A stretch of DNA of 64,000 nt from Henricia sp. BOLD:AAB3569 (GCA_037783545.1 JBBELK010000109.1:2790001-2854000), one strand, 5' to 3'; shown: positions 22,192 to 33,260, counted from the stretch's first letter. Numbers and translations are program-made. The notes: a model not told the origin generated them from the letters alone.

Positions 22192-22286
22192 TAGATGGCT
22201 TCGGGCTGAACCGAGATGGCCAAGTTTGTTAGGTTTTTTATCCTGATTAAACATGCATGGGCCTGACCAGACTTTTTGAACCTCAT
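21354..22286 (-). CDS. LINE ORF1 fragment: SGNH/GDSL esterase domain, N-terminus from flanking DNA
   Basis: A 310-residue frame. Residues about 61-215 form an SGNH hydrolase: block I GDSM (66-69, nucleophile Ser68), a Gly in RGAK (91), GSNN with Asn120, and DGVH (Asp196, His199). Esterase domains in ORF1 are known for CR1-like elements; their role in transposition is not settled. The tail is Pro/Arg-rich. Residues 1-31 are read from sequence outside the LINE: AISVQPEAI is the minisatellite heptapeptide. The ATG at 22286 is therefore a flanking Met, and the original ORF1 start is missing. The stop overlaps the ORF2 frame. Confidence 0.8.
   Translation of the reverse strand: MRFKKSGQAHACLIRIKNLTNLAISVQPEAIYEEQLKKYRERHKEQHRKKTEPPTPTASADILIIGDSMIKHLQPRKLSKKSKVVCQTMRGAKIETVTHEAQQLSSKYGVSEVILHVGSNNTTDDANTMTAKITSLGEALQPKKVTISSIIHRGVASESRRKAVDDANNMLKRTAECNKWGFIDNGGITPNHLVTDGVHLNSQGVCILAKNIIRHIYGPPKRPHAVDGGLYSDALKKPATENTQMDFRKANQYRPQTQRQPTRNHPYIPNHPYIPHHGMRVPHPRTPNQEWIEYLQEVRQLLNPQSRGQM
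22192..22232 (-). repeat. Minisatellite remnant beyond the LINE 5' end
   Basis: About 40 bases reading 'gatggcttcgggctgaacc' and 'gagatggcc', in the same orientation as the inverted half of the array at 17862-18096. This is the other side of the LINE insertion. From here to 22910 there is no recognisable gene. Confidence 0.75.
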
Positions 22287-22911
22287 GTCTCAAAAACAGC
22301 CCTAGAAGTGCAGGTTGTCAGGGAGGCAATTCTGGCAGAGTGGCCCACCCTGCCTTAGCGGCTCATATGGTGACTGGTGCAGCCAGTCTTGCCACAGTTA
22401 TACACATTAATGAATAATAAAATTAGCTATATCTGACATCAGCAGTTATATTAGAGAAGTCATTCCCTTCCATGCCTGTAAGGGTTTTTTTTATGTTGGA
22501 GTATTTTGGTGCTATATTGACCCACATATTTCCCACGTTGTGGCAGAAAGCCTTTCTACCAATATAATCAAATTAACCTGTATTTATATGGCGAATAAAA
22601 TACGTTGAGACAGAATAATATCATGTTATAGTAAAACTTTATTAATTTACACGTACAGTTTTGTTTGATGGCGAGGATTATCAAATTTAGCGAAACTCCC
22701 TTTAAAATTGACCTTTTGACCTCTGTTGACCTACTTACTAAATTAAAAGACATAACTCATGTACCACTGTGTAGAACTCTTTGGTACAACAATTTGGTGA
22801 AGAAATAATTTGGTAAGGATTTAGTTCCCAGATTTCGGCAATATTCCCTGACTACCAGTGCTTCTCAAATAGAGCCGAAGTCGCTTTTTTTCATGGTGCC
22901 ATACGAGAATT

Positions 22912-23190
22912 GATCACCAACACTAGGACCACATCTTCAATCACGCTTAACATTTTACAGAAGTATTAAATGGTAAAATTAATATCACTTTCAGTGTTTG
23001 AAATTAAATTTCCTTTAATTTGAGACCAAACACGATATACTTTGAGCAAAATTTGGGGTCAATGACCTTTGACCCCCGAAAACGCAATTTCCCCACCCCC
23101 AATCCCAGCTCACTTTTTTTTGGTAAATGTTCACACCCACACCTACCAAAATCAGTTGAAATCAGCTTCTTTAAAAATTTTTCACAGATT
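22912..23190 (-). repeat. Inverted-repeat arm A' (partner at 16895-17175)
   Basis: The complement of 16895-17175 with modest divergence. It ends just before the 205-bp satellite. The two arms are 5.7 kb apart and may be two old copies of one dispersed repeat, or ends of a larger structure. Confidence 0.8.
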
Positions 23191-23214
23191 GGCTAAAAAT
23201 ATGTTTAATTTGGG

Positions 23215-25012
23215 GTTACTATATATCCCAAACGTGTGGCTGCGAATTTCAGCAATTTCCCGTTTAAACCAACCGAGTTATCGTCGAATCTAGCAAAAAC
23301 TCCTTGCCGGCAGAGTTTTTGCACAAGCAGACGCCGCTTTCGGGAAACATTGCGTCTGAAGTGGTCGCTATTTTGGAACTTAACGAATTTCCAGACAAAC
23401 TTCAAATTTTGTCTGCTAAAACAACTCTATATCGCAAACGTGTTCTGCAAATTTCAGCAATTTCCCGTTTAAACCGACCGAGTTATCGTCGAATCTAGCA
23501 AAAACTCTCTGCCGGAACAGTTTTCGCACAAACAGACGCCGCTTTCGGGAAACATTGCGTCTGAAGTGGTCGCTATTTTGGAACTTAACGAATTTCCAGA
23601 CAAACTTCAAATTTTGTCTGCTAAAACAACCCTATATCGCAAACGTGTTCTGCAAATTTCAGCAATTTCCCGTTTAAACCGACCGAGTTATCGTCGAATC
23701 TAGCAAAAACTCTTTGCCGGCACAGTTTTCGCACAAGCAGACGCCGCTTTCGGTAAACATTGCGTCTGAAGTGGTCGCTATTTTGGAACTGAAGGAATTT
23801 CACGACAAACTTCAAATTTTGTCTGCTAAAACAACTCTATATCCCAAACGTGTTCTGCAAATTTCAGCAATTTCCCGTTTAAACCGACCGAGTTATCGTC
23901 GAATCTAGCAAAAACTCTCTGCCGGAACAGTTTTCGCACAAACAGACGCCGCTTTCGGGAAACATTGCGTCTGAAGTTGTCGCTATTTTAGAACTTAACG
24001 AATTTCCAGACAAACTTCAAATTTTGTCTGCTAAAACAACTCTATATCGCAAACGTGTTCTGCAAATTTCAGCAATTTCACGTTTAAACCGACTGAGTTA
24101 TCGTCGAATCTAGCAAAAACTCCTTGCGGGCACAGTTTTCGCACAAGCAGACGCCGCTTTCGGGAAACATTGCGTTTGAAGTGGTCGCTATTTTGGAACT
24201 GAAGGAATGTCCAGACAAACTTCAAATTTTGTCTGCTAAAACAACTCTATATCCCAAACGTGTTCTGCAAATTTCAGCAATTTCCCGTTTAAACCAACCG
24301 AGTTATCGTCGAATCTAGCAAAAACTCCTTGCCGGCACAGTTTTTGCACAAGCAGACGCCGCTTTCGGGAAACATTGCGTCTGAAGTGGTCGCTATTTTG
24401 GAACTGAAGGAATGTCCAGACAAACTTCAAATTTTGTCTGCTAAAACAACTCTATATCGCAAACGTGTTCTGCAAATTTCAGCAATTTCCCGTTTAAACC
24501 GACCGAGTTATCGTCGAATCTAGCAAAAACTCTCTGCCGGAACAGTTTTCGCACAAACAGACGCCGCTTTCGGGAAACATTGCGTCTGAAGTGGTCGCCC
24601 TTTTGGAACTGAAGGAATTTCCAGACAAACTTCAAATTTTGTCTGCTAAAACAACTCTATATCCCAAACGTGTTCTGCAAATTTCAGCAATTTTTCGGAC
24701 AAGCAGACGCCGCTTTCGGGAAACATTGCGTCTGAAGTGGTCGCTATTTTGGAACTTAACGAATTTCCAGACAAACTTCAAATTTTGTCTGCTAAAACAA
24801 CTCTATATCGCAAACGTGTTCTGCAAATTTCAGCAATTTCCCGTTTAAACCGACCGAGTTATCGTCGAATCTAGCAAAAACTCCTTGCGGGCACAGTTTT
24901 CGCACAAGCAGACGCCGCTTTCGGGAAACATTGCGTTTGAAGTGGTCGCTATTTTGGAACTGAAGGAATGTCCAGACAAACTTCAAATTTTGTCTTCTAA
25001 AACAACTCTATA
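23215..25012 (+). repeat. 205-bp satellite, nine copies
   Basis: Monomers are marked by 'atttcagcaatttcccg' at 23247, 23452, 23657, 23862, 24067, 24272 and 24477; a shortened copy (about 59 bases missing) starts at 24682, and a last copy at 24829. Each monomer carries a 64-codon frame on both strands that ends at each unit and shifts phase because 205 is not a multiple of three. This is satellite DNA rather than a repeated gene. Variants recur in blocks (AACAG..AAACAG in copies 2, 4, 7; GCGGGC..GCGTTTG in copies 5 and 9). Confidence 0.9.
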
Positions 25013-25014
25013 TA

Positions 25015-25795
25015 ATGCTGTGTGATTTTGACAAACGCAAGGAACTAAAATGTCAAATCGAAAATGTTATGATTTGGTTTACTAACCTCGTCAACGTTTT
25101 CACAAAGGCAACGTTTGGGTCACAACTCGTATGAACAAACTTGAGAAAATCGCATTTAATGTGGTTTTCATTTTTTAAGCGACCTATTGCATTGCGTAGC
25201 ATAGCTTCAATGAAGTGACTTTTGGTATCCCACAAAAACACGTACGAGTAGCTTGTCATACGTGGCACTACACCGTTCTAAAAATAATGAATTGGTTGCA
25301 AGTTACAAATTGATTAGCAAAAAAAAAATTATGTTCGTAAAAAAACGTAAAATAACAATGTCTGGAGTTTTGCCAGGATCTGTGGAACATTCTGGCAAAA
25401 AGTACGCGCCGATTCCCCACACGCAGTGTTCCAAAAAAAAATTCTTCGTGAAAACGTGCATCCACATATACACAACGTGCGTGACAATTCTCACACAATA
25501 CGCCGTTAGTGAAAAAAACGCAAATTAACATGTCGCAGTGAACTTGCCTCAACCAAAACTGCTTTTCGCATGCGGGTTTCTAAAGGTCTCTTCGCGAATA
25601 ACGGAAAAGAGCACTTGATGAGGAACTATATAGTACTTCACTACAATGCAGATTATTCAATTCTGAGCCATTTGTGAAAAGATACACAGTGACAAAGAAT
25701 TGTGGCAACGATTCAGCACGCATTTATTCGCTTCAAACAGACTGCGTGACGCAACAATATAATGGTCAACAATTGCCTTTAACATGAGACAAGAA
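25015..25795. other. No gene seen
   Basis: Unique-looking sequence downstream of the satellite. A 91-codon frame at 25253-25528 is lysine-rich and arises from poly-A tracts; I see no family signature. Confidence 0.5.
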
Positions 25796-25801
25796 TAACA
25801 T

Positions 25802-25902
25802 GTACCCAACGGTACGATAATGATACACATGTGCCCAACGGCACATAAACAAGTATACCCAACGGTATAACACGAATTCGCTAAAACGTACCCAAAAGTA
25901 CG
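25802..25902. repeat. Four covarying mini-hairpins with a CAAC loop
   Basis: GTACC-CAAC-GGTAC (25802), ATGTGCC-CAAC-GGCACAT (25829), TATACC-CAAC-GGTATA (25854) and CGTAC-CCAAAA-GTACG (25887). The stems differ in sequence but each change is matched on the other side, and three loops are identical. Spacing is 25-33 bases. Confidence 0.75.
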
Positions 25903-25904
25903 AT

Positions 25905-26745
25905 AAATACAATGGATACCACCATATCGATAACCCAGATAAAATAGCAATAAAGCTTGAGGGGAGAATGGCTGATATCCCAGGAAGGCAAAGAGCATTG
26001 GAGCCCGCACTCCCGGGGATAGTTCACTCGACCGTTTGTGCGGACCCCACCGCTGAAAATGTACGATCCCACCTCTCCTCCGGGGCTCAAACCATCCAAA
26101 CAGCCAACATTGGTGGTTTTTGTTTGTTTGTTTGTTTGTTTGTTTTTTTTTTGTGGCTTGAGCCAACACAACAAGAGTTTGGAAAACGCTTGAAAAAACG
26201 GCACTCGAACATGCAAACTGTAATGTTTTGATGGTGAACGTGGGAAGAAGACTTTTAAGGACAGCAAAGAAACCGACAAATTTGCAGTGGCAGGGAAAAT
26301 CCTCCCCTGGCATCGGATGTTCTGGCACCCAAGTACCGACCCTGTGCAAACAGTAACAAAAATTAAATGGAAATATCTGCACCGTCTTTCTTCCCCGAGC
26401 ACTTGAAACTTACATTATGCAAATTCTGCCCTCCTTAATTCAATGAACACAGATACATGTAGATATAAAACTGTTTCTGCTAACAGGAACAACAAAACCC
26501 ATCAAAACAAAATGTGTTCGTATAGATGCCTGGACAAAGAATTAACCCCCAAATTGTCACACAAAAACATGTAATTGCAACTGAGGCCTTGGCACTATTG
26601 CATCCTACTGCACAAGTGCAACTGCAAGTCCTGAAGATGTCTAAACCCGCATTGTTAACGAGAACTCCATATTTGCAGTATAAATGCCTTCATGCAGCTA
26701 ACATTTCAGGATGAAAGATAACTGAAATTTAACACATTTGTTTTT
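25905..26745. other. No gene seen; (TTTG)n tract
   Basis: A (TTTG)n tract lies at about 26119-26152. A 241-codon minus frame spans 25657-26382 but has a biased composition and runs through this tract and the hairpin cluster; I do not accept it as a gene. Confidence 0.5.
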
Positions 26746-26747
26746 AG

Positions 26748-27610
26748 AACACGAATCAGAAGATCAAAGTGTTGCAGAAAAAGGGGCAAACTCAAATCTG
26801 TTTTCATTTCAGAAAGAAGTTACCTTTTCTCTACTTAAAAATTGTCTTGACAGACGAGGGCGCGGTTTGTTGCTAGTCATGGAGGAAACCCACAATTAAA
26901 AACAAAGAAAGAACATTACATTTCAAACAGTAACTGTACAGTAGTCCACTGATCCATTTTTGACCCAAACCAACTTGTTGGGATTGGTGCAATTTACATA
27001 CTAAACAAACTCAGTAAACTGTTACAGATCATAACACCAAGAAGTCACTGAAAATGACAAAAACTTTTGTACACTAGTCATTGGAGATTTCCTCTGTTGT
27101 CCTGAGATGATATCACGGATTTGCTCCTGAATATGTAAATTCATTAACATAAAATTAGAAAACTTGCAATTACAGCAATTTGTTTTTACACACGAATCAG
27201 AAATCAAAGTGTTGCAGAAAAAGGGGCAAACTCAAATCTGTTTTCATTTCAGAAAGAAGTTACCTTTTCTCTACTTCAACATTTTCTTGACAGACGAGGT
27301 CGCGGTTTATTGCTACTCATGGAGGGAACCCACAGTTGAAAAACAAAGAAAGAACATTACATTTCAAACAGTAACAGTAGTCCACTGATCCATTTTTGAC
27401 CCAAACTTGTTGGGATTGGTGCAAATGACATACTAAACAAACTCAGTAAACTGTTACAGATCATATCACCAAGAAGTCACTGAAAATGACAAAAACTTTT
27501 GTACACAAGTCATTGAAAATTTCCTCTGTTGTCCCGAGATGATATCACGGATTTGCTCATGAATATGGAAATTCATTAGCATAACATTAGAAAACGTGCA
27601 ATTACAGCAA
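26748..27610 (+). repeat. Tandem duplication, two units of about 430 bp
   Basis: Both units contain 'acgaatcag', 'tgttgcagaaaaaggggcaa', 'gacagacgagg-cgcggttt' and 'ccaagaagtcactgaaaatg'. Unit 1 runs from about 26748 to 27180 and unit 2 from about 27185 to 27610. They differ by small indels. No coding frame persists. The stretch 27660-28010 shows nothing recognisable. Confidence 0.85.
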
Positions 27611-28013
27611 AACGGAACAATCAAATTTGTCTGAAGTTGACCGAAATGTGTAAAACACACCCTCGACTATTATTATATTTCATAAAACCCTATTTCACAT
27701 GTCCTTTAGGCCAACCTTGATAATTAAGCCGGGTTAAAATCGAGGACCAAAAGATGTGGCGGCATGGCAGGAAAATGCGTGATGTGGTTATTGCGGCTGA
27801 CACCGTACCGCACTGCGACAATCCTTGGCTGAAAATCGACCCACGTCATTGGAACCTAGGTGCAAAATTTATCTTGACGGTAGCACGGGACTCGACTCCG
27901 TAACAGTCGCTTGAGCTCTTGAGTGAAGTCTTAGCGCCCTACCTCTACCGAACCAGTGAACCTCTGTACCGTGGGCCGATGTCGCCTGTGTAGCCAATGC
28001 GCGGTCCTTAACC

Positions 28014-28501
28014 TAGTCTTGGGAATTTCTCCCGCCGGAAGGTTTAACCTTTTCTTTGTTTTTGCCTAGGCTTTCCTAGGGAACCAATCAGCGAGTGACC
28101 CAAATACAGCAGAGCGTGGGAATGCAGCGAGCGACCCAAATACAGCGCGTCGACCGCAGAGCGTGACCCAAATACACCGCGTGCACGCGCTTCGAATGGT
28201 TTGAAAAATATAAGGCGGCTTACAAGAATCATCGAACATGACCATTTTATCGTTGCTAATATTTTCGGTGGCATAAGTTTCTTGGCAAATGTTTGCGAAT
28301 ATATTTACAAACATGTTTGCAAAGGCGTCTGACATCGCAAAATACATTTGTTTATGAAGATAATTGCGACATTGCAAATATTTGCAAAGATATCTGTGAT
28401 ATGCCATGTCCCTTGTGTGCCATCATAAAACCCTCTGCAGCTATTTACATAAAACGGTACCGCCCCCAATGCTGAACTTCCGGGAGAAATTCCCAAGACT
28501 A
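28014..28501. mobile_element. MITE with TAGTCTTGGGAATTTCTCCC ends
   Basis: The left end is TAGTCTTGGGAATTTCTCCC; the right end complements to the same 20 bases. The target may be TA or included in the ends. The interior contains 'gacccaaataca' three times at 28096, 28132 and 28163. No transposase. Confidence 0.75.
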
Positions 28502-28573
28502 CTCTAGTGAGCAAAGACTGGTCCGTTAGTGCTGCAAGAGGGCGCACTATATGGCCAACGCGTACACAAACCA

Positions 28574-28592
28574 TTATCGACTAGAGTAGTCT
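28574..28592. repeat. Two abutting MITE ends
   Basis: AGTCTTGGGCCAAGACT is two copies of the 28014 element's terminus placed head to head with no interior, as expected of an almost complete internal deletion. Confidence 0.5.
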
Positions 28593-28789
28593 TGGGCCAA
28601 GACTATCCTTAACCCTGCGTATGAAGCTGGCGCCCATCATCCACATGATGCGTGTCTCACCTGTAGGCATACAAAAATATAGTTTTGTTCGTTAGAATGA
28701 TCGAATAAAGGCTATACAGTTGTATTGTGTAATGGATTAGCGCATGATGCACTCATGCATGAATGCGCATTCTTGGCATACTATAATAA

Positions 28790-28830
28790 AGTATATAAAG
28801 GACGACTGGGTATTGTCCTTCACTTCACGC
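28790..28830 (+). promoter_or_regulatory. TATA-box-like core promoter candidate
   Basis: GTATATAAAGG is followed about 25-30 bases later by pyrimidine-rich 'tccttcacttcacg'. Spacing fits a TATA-dependent start, but no downstream gene is recognised, so the role is unknown. Confidence 0.25.
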
Positions 28831-28967
28831 CGAGTCTCTCAGTCGAGCACGTTAAGGTTCACGTTGTGTGACGGCTTCTGCGTTGCAGATTGTACGTCCT
28901 TGATAATTATCGTTGTCCAACCGAATTGTTTGTTCTGTTTAACACAATTTGTCACTGTTGCCAATTC

Positions 28968-28995
28968 CCCCCCGCCCCCACCCCCCCCCCTCCCT
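28968..28995. repeat. Poly-C tract
   Basis: An almost pure C run followed by TCCCTC; low complexity. Confidence 0.9.
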
Positions 28996-29214
28996 CGAGC
29001 AGTGCTTCTCTCTCTTTCGTTCTTTTTTATGGTTTCCCCCAGATACGTCGACCGAACGTCTAGCACACGAAGAGAAGGCTACACTTCATCCTAACCGTTG
29101 AAAAGTCAGTTAAGATAAAATAGGCTTGTAGGAAATAATTCAACAGTTAACCATGATTTCAGACCTTGTGTTCACAAATTTTAAAATAATAACAATATGT
29201 ACCCTGCTGTGGTG

Positions 29215-29935
29215 AGATTTTCCTCGTTTTCCGCCCATATTAGGCCTATTGCAAATAATTTAGCAGTTGGCGGGCGCCGTCAACTACCTAGTCTTGATTC
29301 AAGACACAAATATGGAAATAGACATGGGCATAACAAAGCCCGTGCCTATAGCGCCCTCATGCTATACTAGGCGCCGCTGTTTAATGTCAGTTGATGACGC
29401 CCTATTACAGTCCGCTGAATATACGTCGGGTAAGGGCAAAACAAACCCTAATTGACAATAATATTTACACAAAGACGTAAGAGAGTACGGACTTTACTAG
29501 CGACTTGGAAATCCGTGACGTCATCAGCCGCGCAGTCGTGACAATAATATTGGTCAAATATGTAACCGAAGTTAATTAGCTTGATGGACCGCTACGTGAA
29601 TTGCACTGTAAATCATCTTTTGTTTTCTATCATTTAATCTGTCCGGCTGAATTTCTTTTGATGCAGGTTCATTGGGGCTGGTTCATTGGGGCTTATATTT
29701 GTGCCAAATATCACGTAAAACCACCTGTGATGTGGTGATAATTTTTTCGTTTTCCGCCCCAAAATATCGCCAAAATTGGCAGTTGGCGGCCGCCGTCAAC
29801 TACTTAGTCTTGTTTCAAGACACCAATATGGACATGAACATGGACATAACAAGCCCGTGCCTATATCGCCCTCATGCTGTACTTGGCGCAGCTGTATAAT
29901 GTCAGTTGATGGCGCCCTGTTACAGTCCGCTCTTG
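29215..29935 (+). repeat. Direct duplication, two units of about 210 bp
   Basis: Segments at about 29215-29435 and 29735-29935 both contain 'cgttttccgccc', 'gcagttggcgg', 'gccgtcaactac', 'cccgtgcctata' and 'gtcagttgatg'. They are about 520 bases apart. The sequence between them is unrelated. Confidence 0.8.
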
Positions 29936-30159
29936 AAGGACGTGATAACTCTTGAATTAAGACTAACCAAGATAAAATAGCGTGCTTCGTATCAAAGAGG
30001 GCGCTTTGCATTACATCACAATTTTGCTGTCTATTATTTTCATTGACGATTCCGCACGTAAATTTGTCGCAATTTAAAAAAGCAACCGCTCGATTTGTTT
30101 TGCAACAAAAGTAATTTTTGAAATCTGTTGCAACTTGTCTGTTGCGTGAAAGTGGTTTT

Positions 30160-30212
30160 TACTAAAAAAAAAACAAAACAAAACAAAACAAAACACATAT
30201 ATATATAAATTT
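30160..30212. repeat. A-rich and (AACAAA)/(AT)n simple repeats
   Basis: Poly-A, then AACAAA units, then a short AT tract. Confidence 0.85.
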
Positions 30213-30814
30213 TGAATTTGTTTTCCAAGTCACTAACTTTACAGTCACGTGTAACTATTGAGACACTTTAGGTATACGTGTATGTCTGACTGAAATTATG
30301 CACATCAGTCATATGCCACATGAAAATAATGAGAAATAAGAGCGGCAGCTCATTAGCCTGTATTGTTTTTCTAGACATTGAGGACAGCCAAACTTATCAG
30401 CATGTTTAATACATTGTCTACACAAGTACCGGCTATACATGTAAAAAAGTGCCGGGCGAGTCCCGAAGGGCCCGAAGGTGGCCAAGAAAAGTGGTCGCAA
30501 ATATTATTGATATTTACATATCGTATATGTACATACAGTACAGTATAAACCACGGTTTTCAACACTAACGTAGTTGGGACTTTAAAGGGTTATGACATGC
30601 TAAACAACTTTCTGCCTAATCTATATATATATAATTTTTTTTTCAATGACGGCTGATATCCGAAGAGCTTAAAAGAATTGGCTCATGTAGAATTGGGAAT
30701 GGATGCTGTTTTCTCATTGAAGTTTTTTTTTAGTTAAACATATGACACATGTATGATTTTGCTTTTGCAAAGGGTACCCGGCCCTCCCATATTGCAAATA
30801 AACCACTGAATCGA

Positions 30815-30905
30815 ATGTCTGGTGTTATTTGAGTCATTCTTTAGAGTCAAACTACTTTTTATGCGGATGAGCGAAGCGAAATAGCATAAAACGTTCCTTT
30901 GTGGG
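30815..30905 (+). repeat. Short segment resembling the 9345-9400 part of the DIRS-like fossil
   Basis: 'tttgagtc', 'atgcggatgagcgaagcga' and 'aatagca' resemble 'tttgagtc', 'atgcgtatgagcgcagca' and 'gtagca' near 9345-9400. Probably another small remnant of the same fossil family. The rest of 29940-30900 shows no gene. Confidence 0.3.
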
Positions 30906-30925
30906 TATTTAATTAGGAACTGATT

Positions 30926-32925
30926 CCGATCACCTATTACTACATGTATTGTACGATTTAGTCGTTTTTCTTTTCTTTTTCCACGCAAATGTTTCCAGAG
31001 CTTTTCTTCAAAACGGATCAAGCTATCAACTTGACACTTGGTAGGAACATCAACCCCCATGTGAAGGTGTGCACACAGGTGTGACGTCACTGTGACGTCA
31101 TCGGGCATCAAATTACAAACCAAATGACCCAAAATGCACATTTTAAAATGCTTCCGTCTGGAAAACCACGTGACCCAGGATCTTCGCATTTTGCAAGACT
31201 TAAAGATCAGATCATGGCCTACAATTTGCTTCGTGTGGACATGTTTATCTGACCCTTCCTTCTGGGGTAAATTTGAGGTCAAAGTTCAACAGAAACGAAA
31301 ATCTAAATTGTTGCACTTATTGAGTAGCAATGGCCATCAAACCAAGCTGAATCTTTAATAAACTAAGTACAGGCATAGGTCCAATGGCAGACTTTCACCA
31401 GCAGCATGTAATATCATGATGCCATCACGTGTGACGTCATCAAGTATCAAATTACATCCCAGAAATAACCAAAAATGCATGTTTTAAAATGCTTCCGTTT
31501 CGAAAACCACTTGACCCAAGATCTTCGAATTTGGAAGGCTTATGGATCAGATAGTGAGCACAAGTTTCTTTGTGTGGACATTTTCATCTGACCCTTCCTT
31601 CTTGGGTCAATTGGAGGTCAAAATTCAACGAAAACGGAAATCTCAATGTTTACACTTACCGAGCAACAATGCCCATCAAACCAAGCTGGATCTTTAGTAA
31701 ATTAGATACAGGCATAAGCCCTATGGCAGGCTTTTACCAGCATGTATAGTATCATTATGGCATCAAGTGTGACGTAATCATGACGTCATCAGGTGTAAAA
31801 TTACAAAAATTCAAAGGTTATTATTTCCAAAATTCAAATCTCAAGAACCGTAATAGATACTTGAACAACTCTTTCACACTGACGGCATAAAAAGTCTAAA
31901 TGAACTGAACAATCAAACGATGTCATGACCCCTGTGTGACGCCTACTTCCGGTCCAAACCGGAAGTCGTTCGAAAATTGAATTTGTTGAGCATTTTGAAA
32001 GCAAAAGATTCAAAGTGGTAGTGAATTTTACCAAATTTCTACGGAACGAAATATTTCCACACATGTGGACCTTTTGACTAAACCATTGGTGACGTCATCA
32101 CATGGACGGTGGTTACGTAATGTGGTGTCAAATTACGCAAATTTGGAGCTGAATTGTTTAAAACTGCTGTATCTTGAGACCTACAGCAGATATTTGCATG
32201 ATTCCTTCGCCACATTTAAAAACTTGATGTTTATCAAATTGTTGAACAATTTGTGCACAACCTTGTGACGTCATGATGTCGTCACAGGTGTCAAATTACA
32301 CAAATTCAAAGGTCATTATTTCAAAAATTCAAATCTCAAGAATCGTAATAGATACTTGAACAATTCTTTTCCAGCATGATAGGTCTCAATGAACTGAACA
32401 GATCATACAATGACATGACCCCTGTGTGACCCAAACCTCCGGTCCAAACCGGAAGAGGTTTGAAAATGTACAATTGTTAGCATTTTGAATGCAAAAGAGC
32501 CAAAGTGGTAGGGAATTTGACCAAGTTCTACGGAACGAAATGTTCCCGCACAATATAGCACTGATGACGTCATCACGTTCACGGTGGTTACGTAATATGA
32601 TCTCAAATGACATCTTGAGAACTGTAATGGATATTGGAAAGATTCTTTCACCACATATGCATGTCCAAACTTGTTCTTCATTATCCTTGAAAAATCTGTG
32701 CACACAATAGTGACGTCATGATGAGATTGACTGCCAATATTGACGACATCAGATACACAATTTTAGCGTGGAATAGTCAGCGTCATGTCTTGAGAATTGC
32801 AATACTTTTTCAACATCAAACAACTCAAGTTTTCAAACAATCTCAAAGCTGTGTCGTCATCATCTTATCAATGTCATGTCACCCGATCACCTTGCGTTTG
32901 TAAAACACAAACGCGAAGCTCTAGT
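30926..32925. repeat. Complex repeat array (units of about 345 and 480 bp), CRE-rich
   Basis: Starts 'gatcacctattactac' and ends 'gcgaagctctagtt'. Units of about 345 bases (31130-31800, two copies) are followed by units of about 480 bases (31795-32280 and 32285-32750). The first type shares 'aaaatgcttcc', 'ccttcctt-tgggtcaa' and 'aggtcaaagttca' with the 48.8-54.2 kb arrays. TGACGTCA occurs about eight times between 31082 and 32717. No protein frame persists. Confidence 0.85.
31945..31972. promoter_or_regulatory. Inverted pair of ETS-like sites
   Basis: ACTTCCGGT-ccaa-ACCGGAAGT; both halves match the ETS core ACCGGAAGT. A decayed version lies near 32437. A binding role is inferred from motif match only. 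Confidence 0.35.
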
Positions 32926-33039
32926 TATTTCTGGCTTTGAAATCGGACCCAAGCTTCTTGTTAAACAGAAAAGCGCAAATTCCACAACTTCTCCCGTAGG
33001 TGTTGCTTGGGAGCCTATAAATTAAACCAGTCATAGAAC

Positions 33040-33260
33040 GCCCAGAGGGCGGTCGGGTTGGCGTGCGGGTTCTTTCCTCGCCTTTCACCTCTGGCGTCCC
33101 GGGCTCGAATCTGGGGCGTGTATGTGGATTGTGTTTGCAGTCCCTACTTGACCGCGTGGGTTTTCCCTGGGGCGTTTCTGTGGGGGTTTTCCTCCCACTT
33201 CTAAAACTGCAACTCATCCTTCTTCGTCATCTCAAGTTGATAAAAAAGTATAGTTAAAGC
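33040..33260 (+). mobile_element. tRNA-derived SINE
   Basis: A-box-like 'ggttggcgtgcggg', B-box-like GGGCTCGAATCTGG, then a body with 'gtgggggttttcctcccact' as in widespread invertebrate SINEs (from memory), and a tail near 'gataaaaaagtatag'. No protein. Confidence 0.65.

Noticed and set aside
23205-24986. A family of 64-codon frames on both strands, as a repeated small gene
   Set aside because: They follow the 205-bp satellite period, end in every unit and change phase between units.
23215-25012. CRISPR array
   Set aside because: Repeats are contiguous 205-bp monomers with no unique spacers, in a eukaryotic setting.
25657-26382. A 241-codon minus-strand frame
   Set aside because: Runs through a (TTTG)n tract and the hairpin cluster; composition is odd (many Cys, Phe, Leu) and no domain is recognisable.
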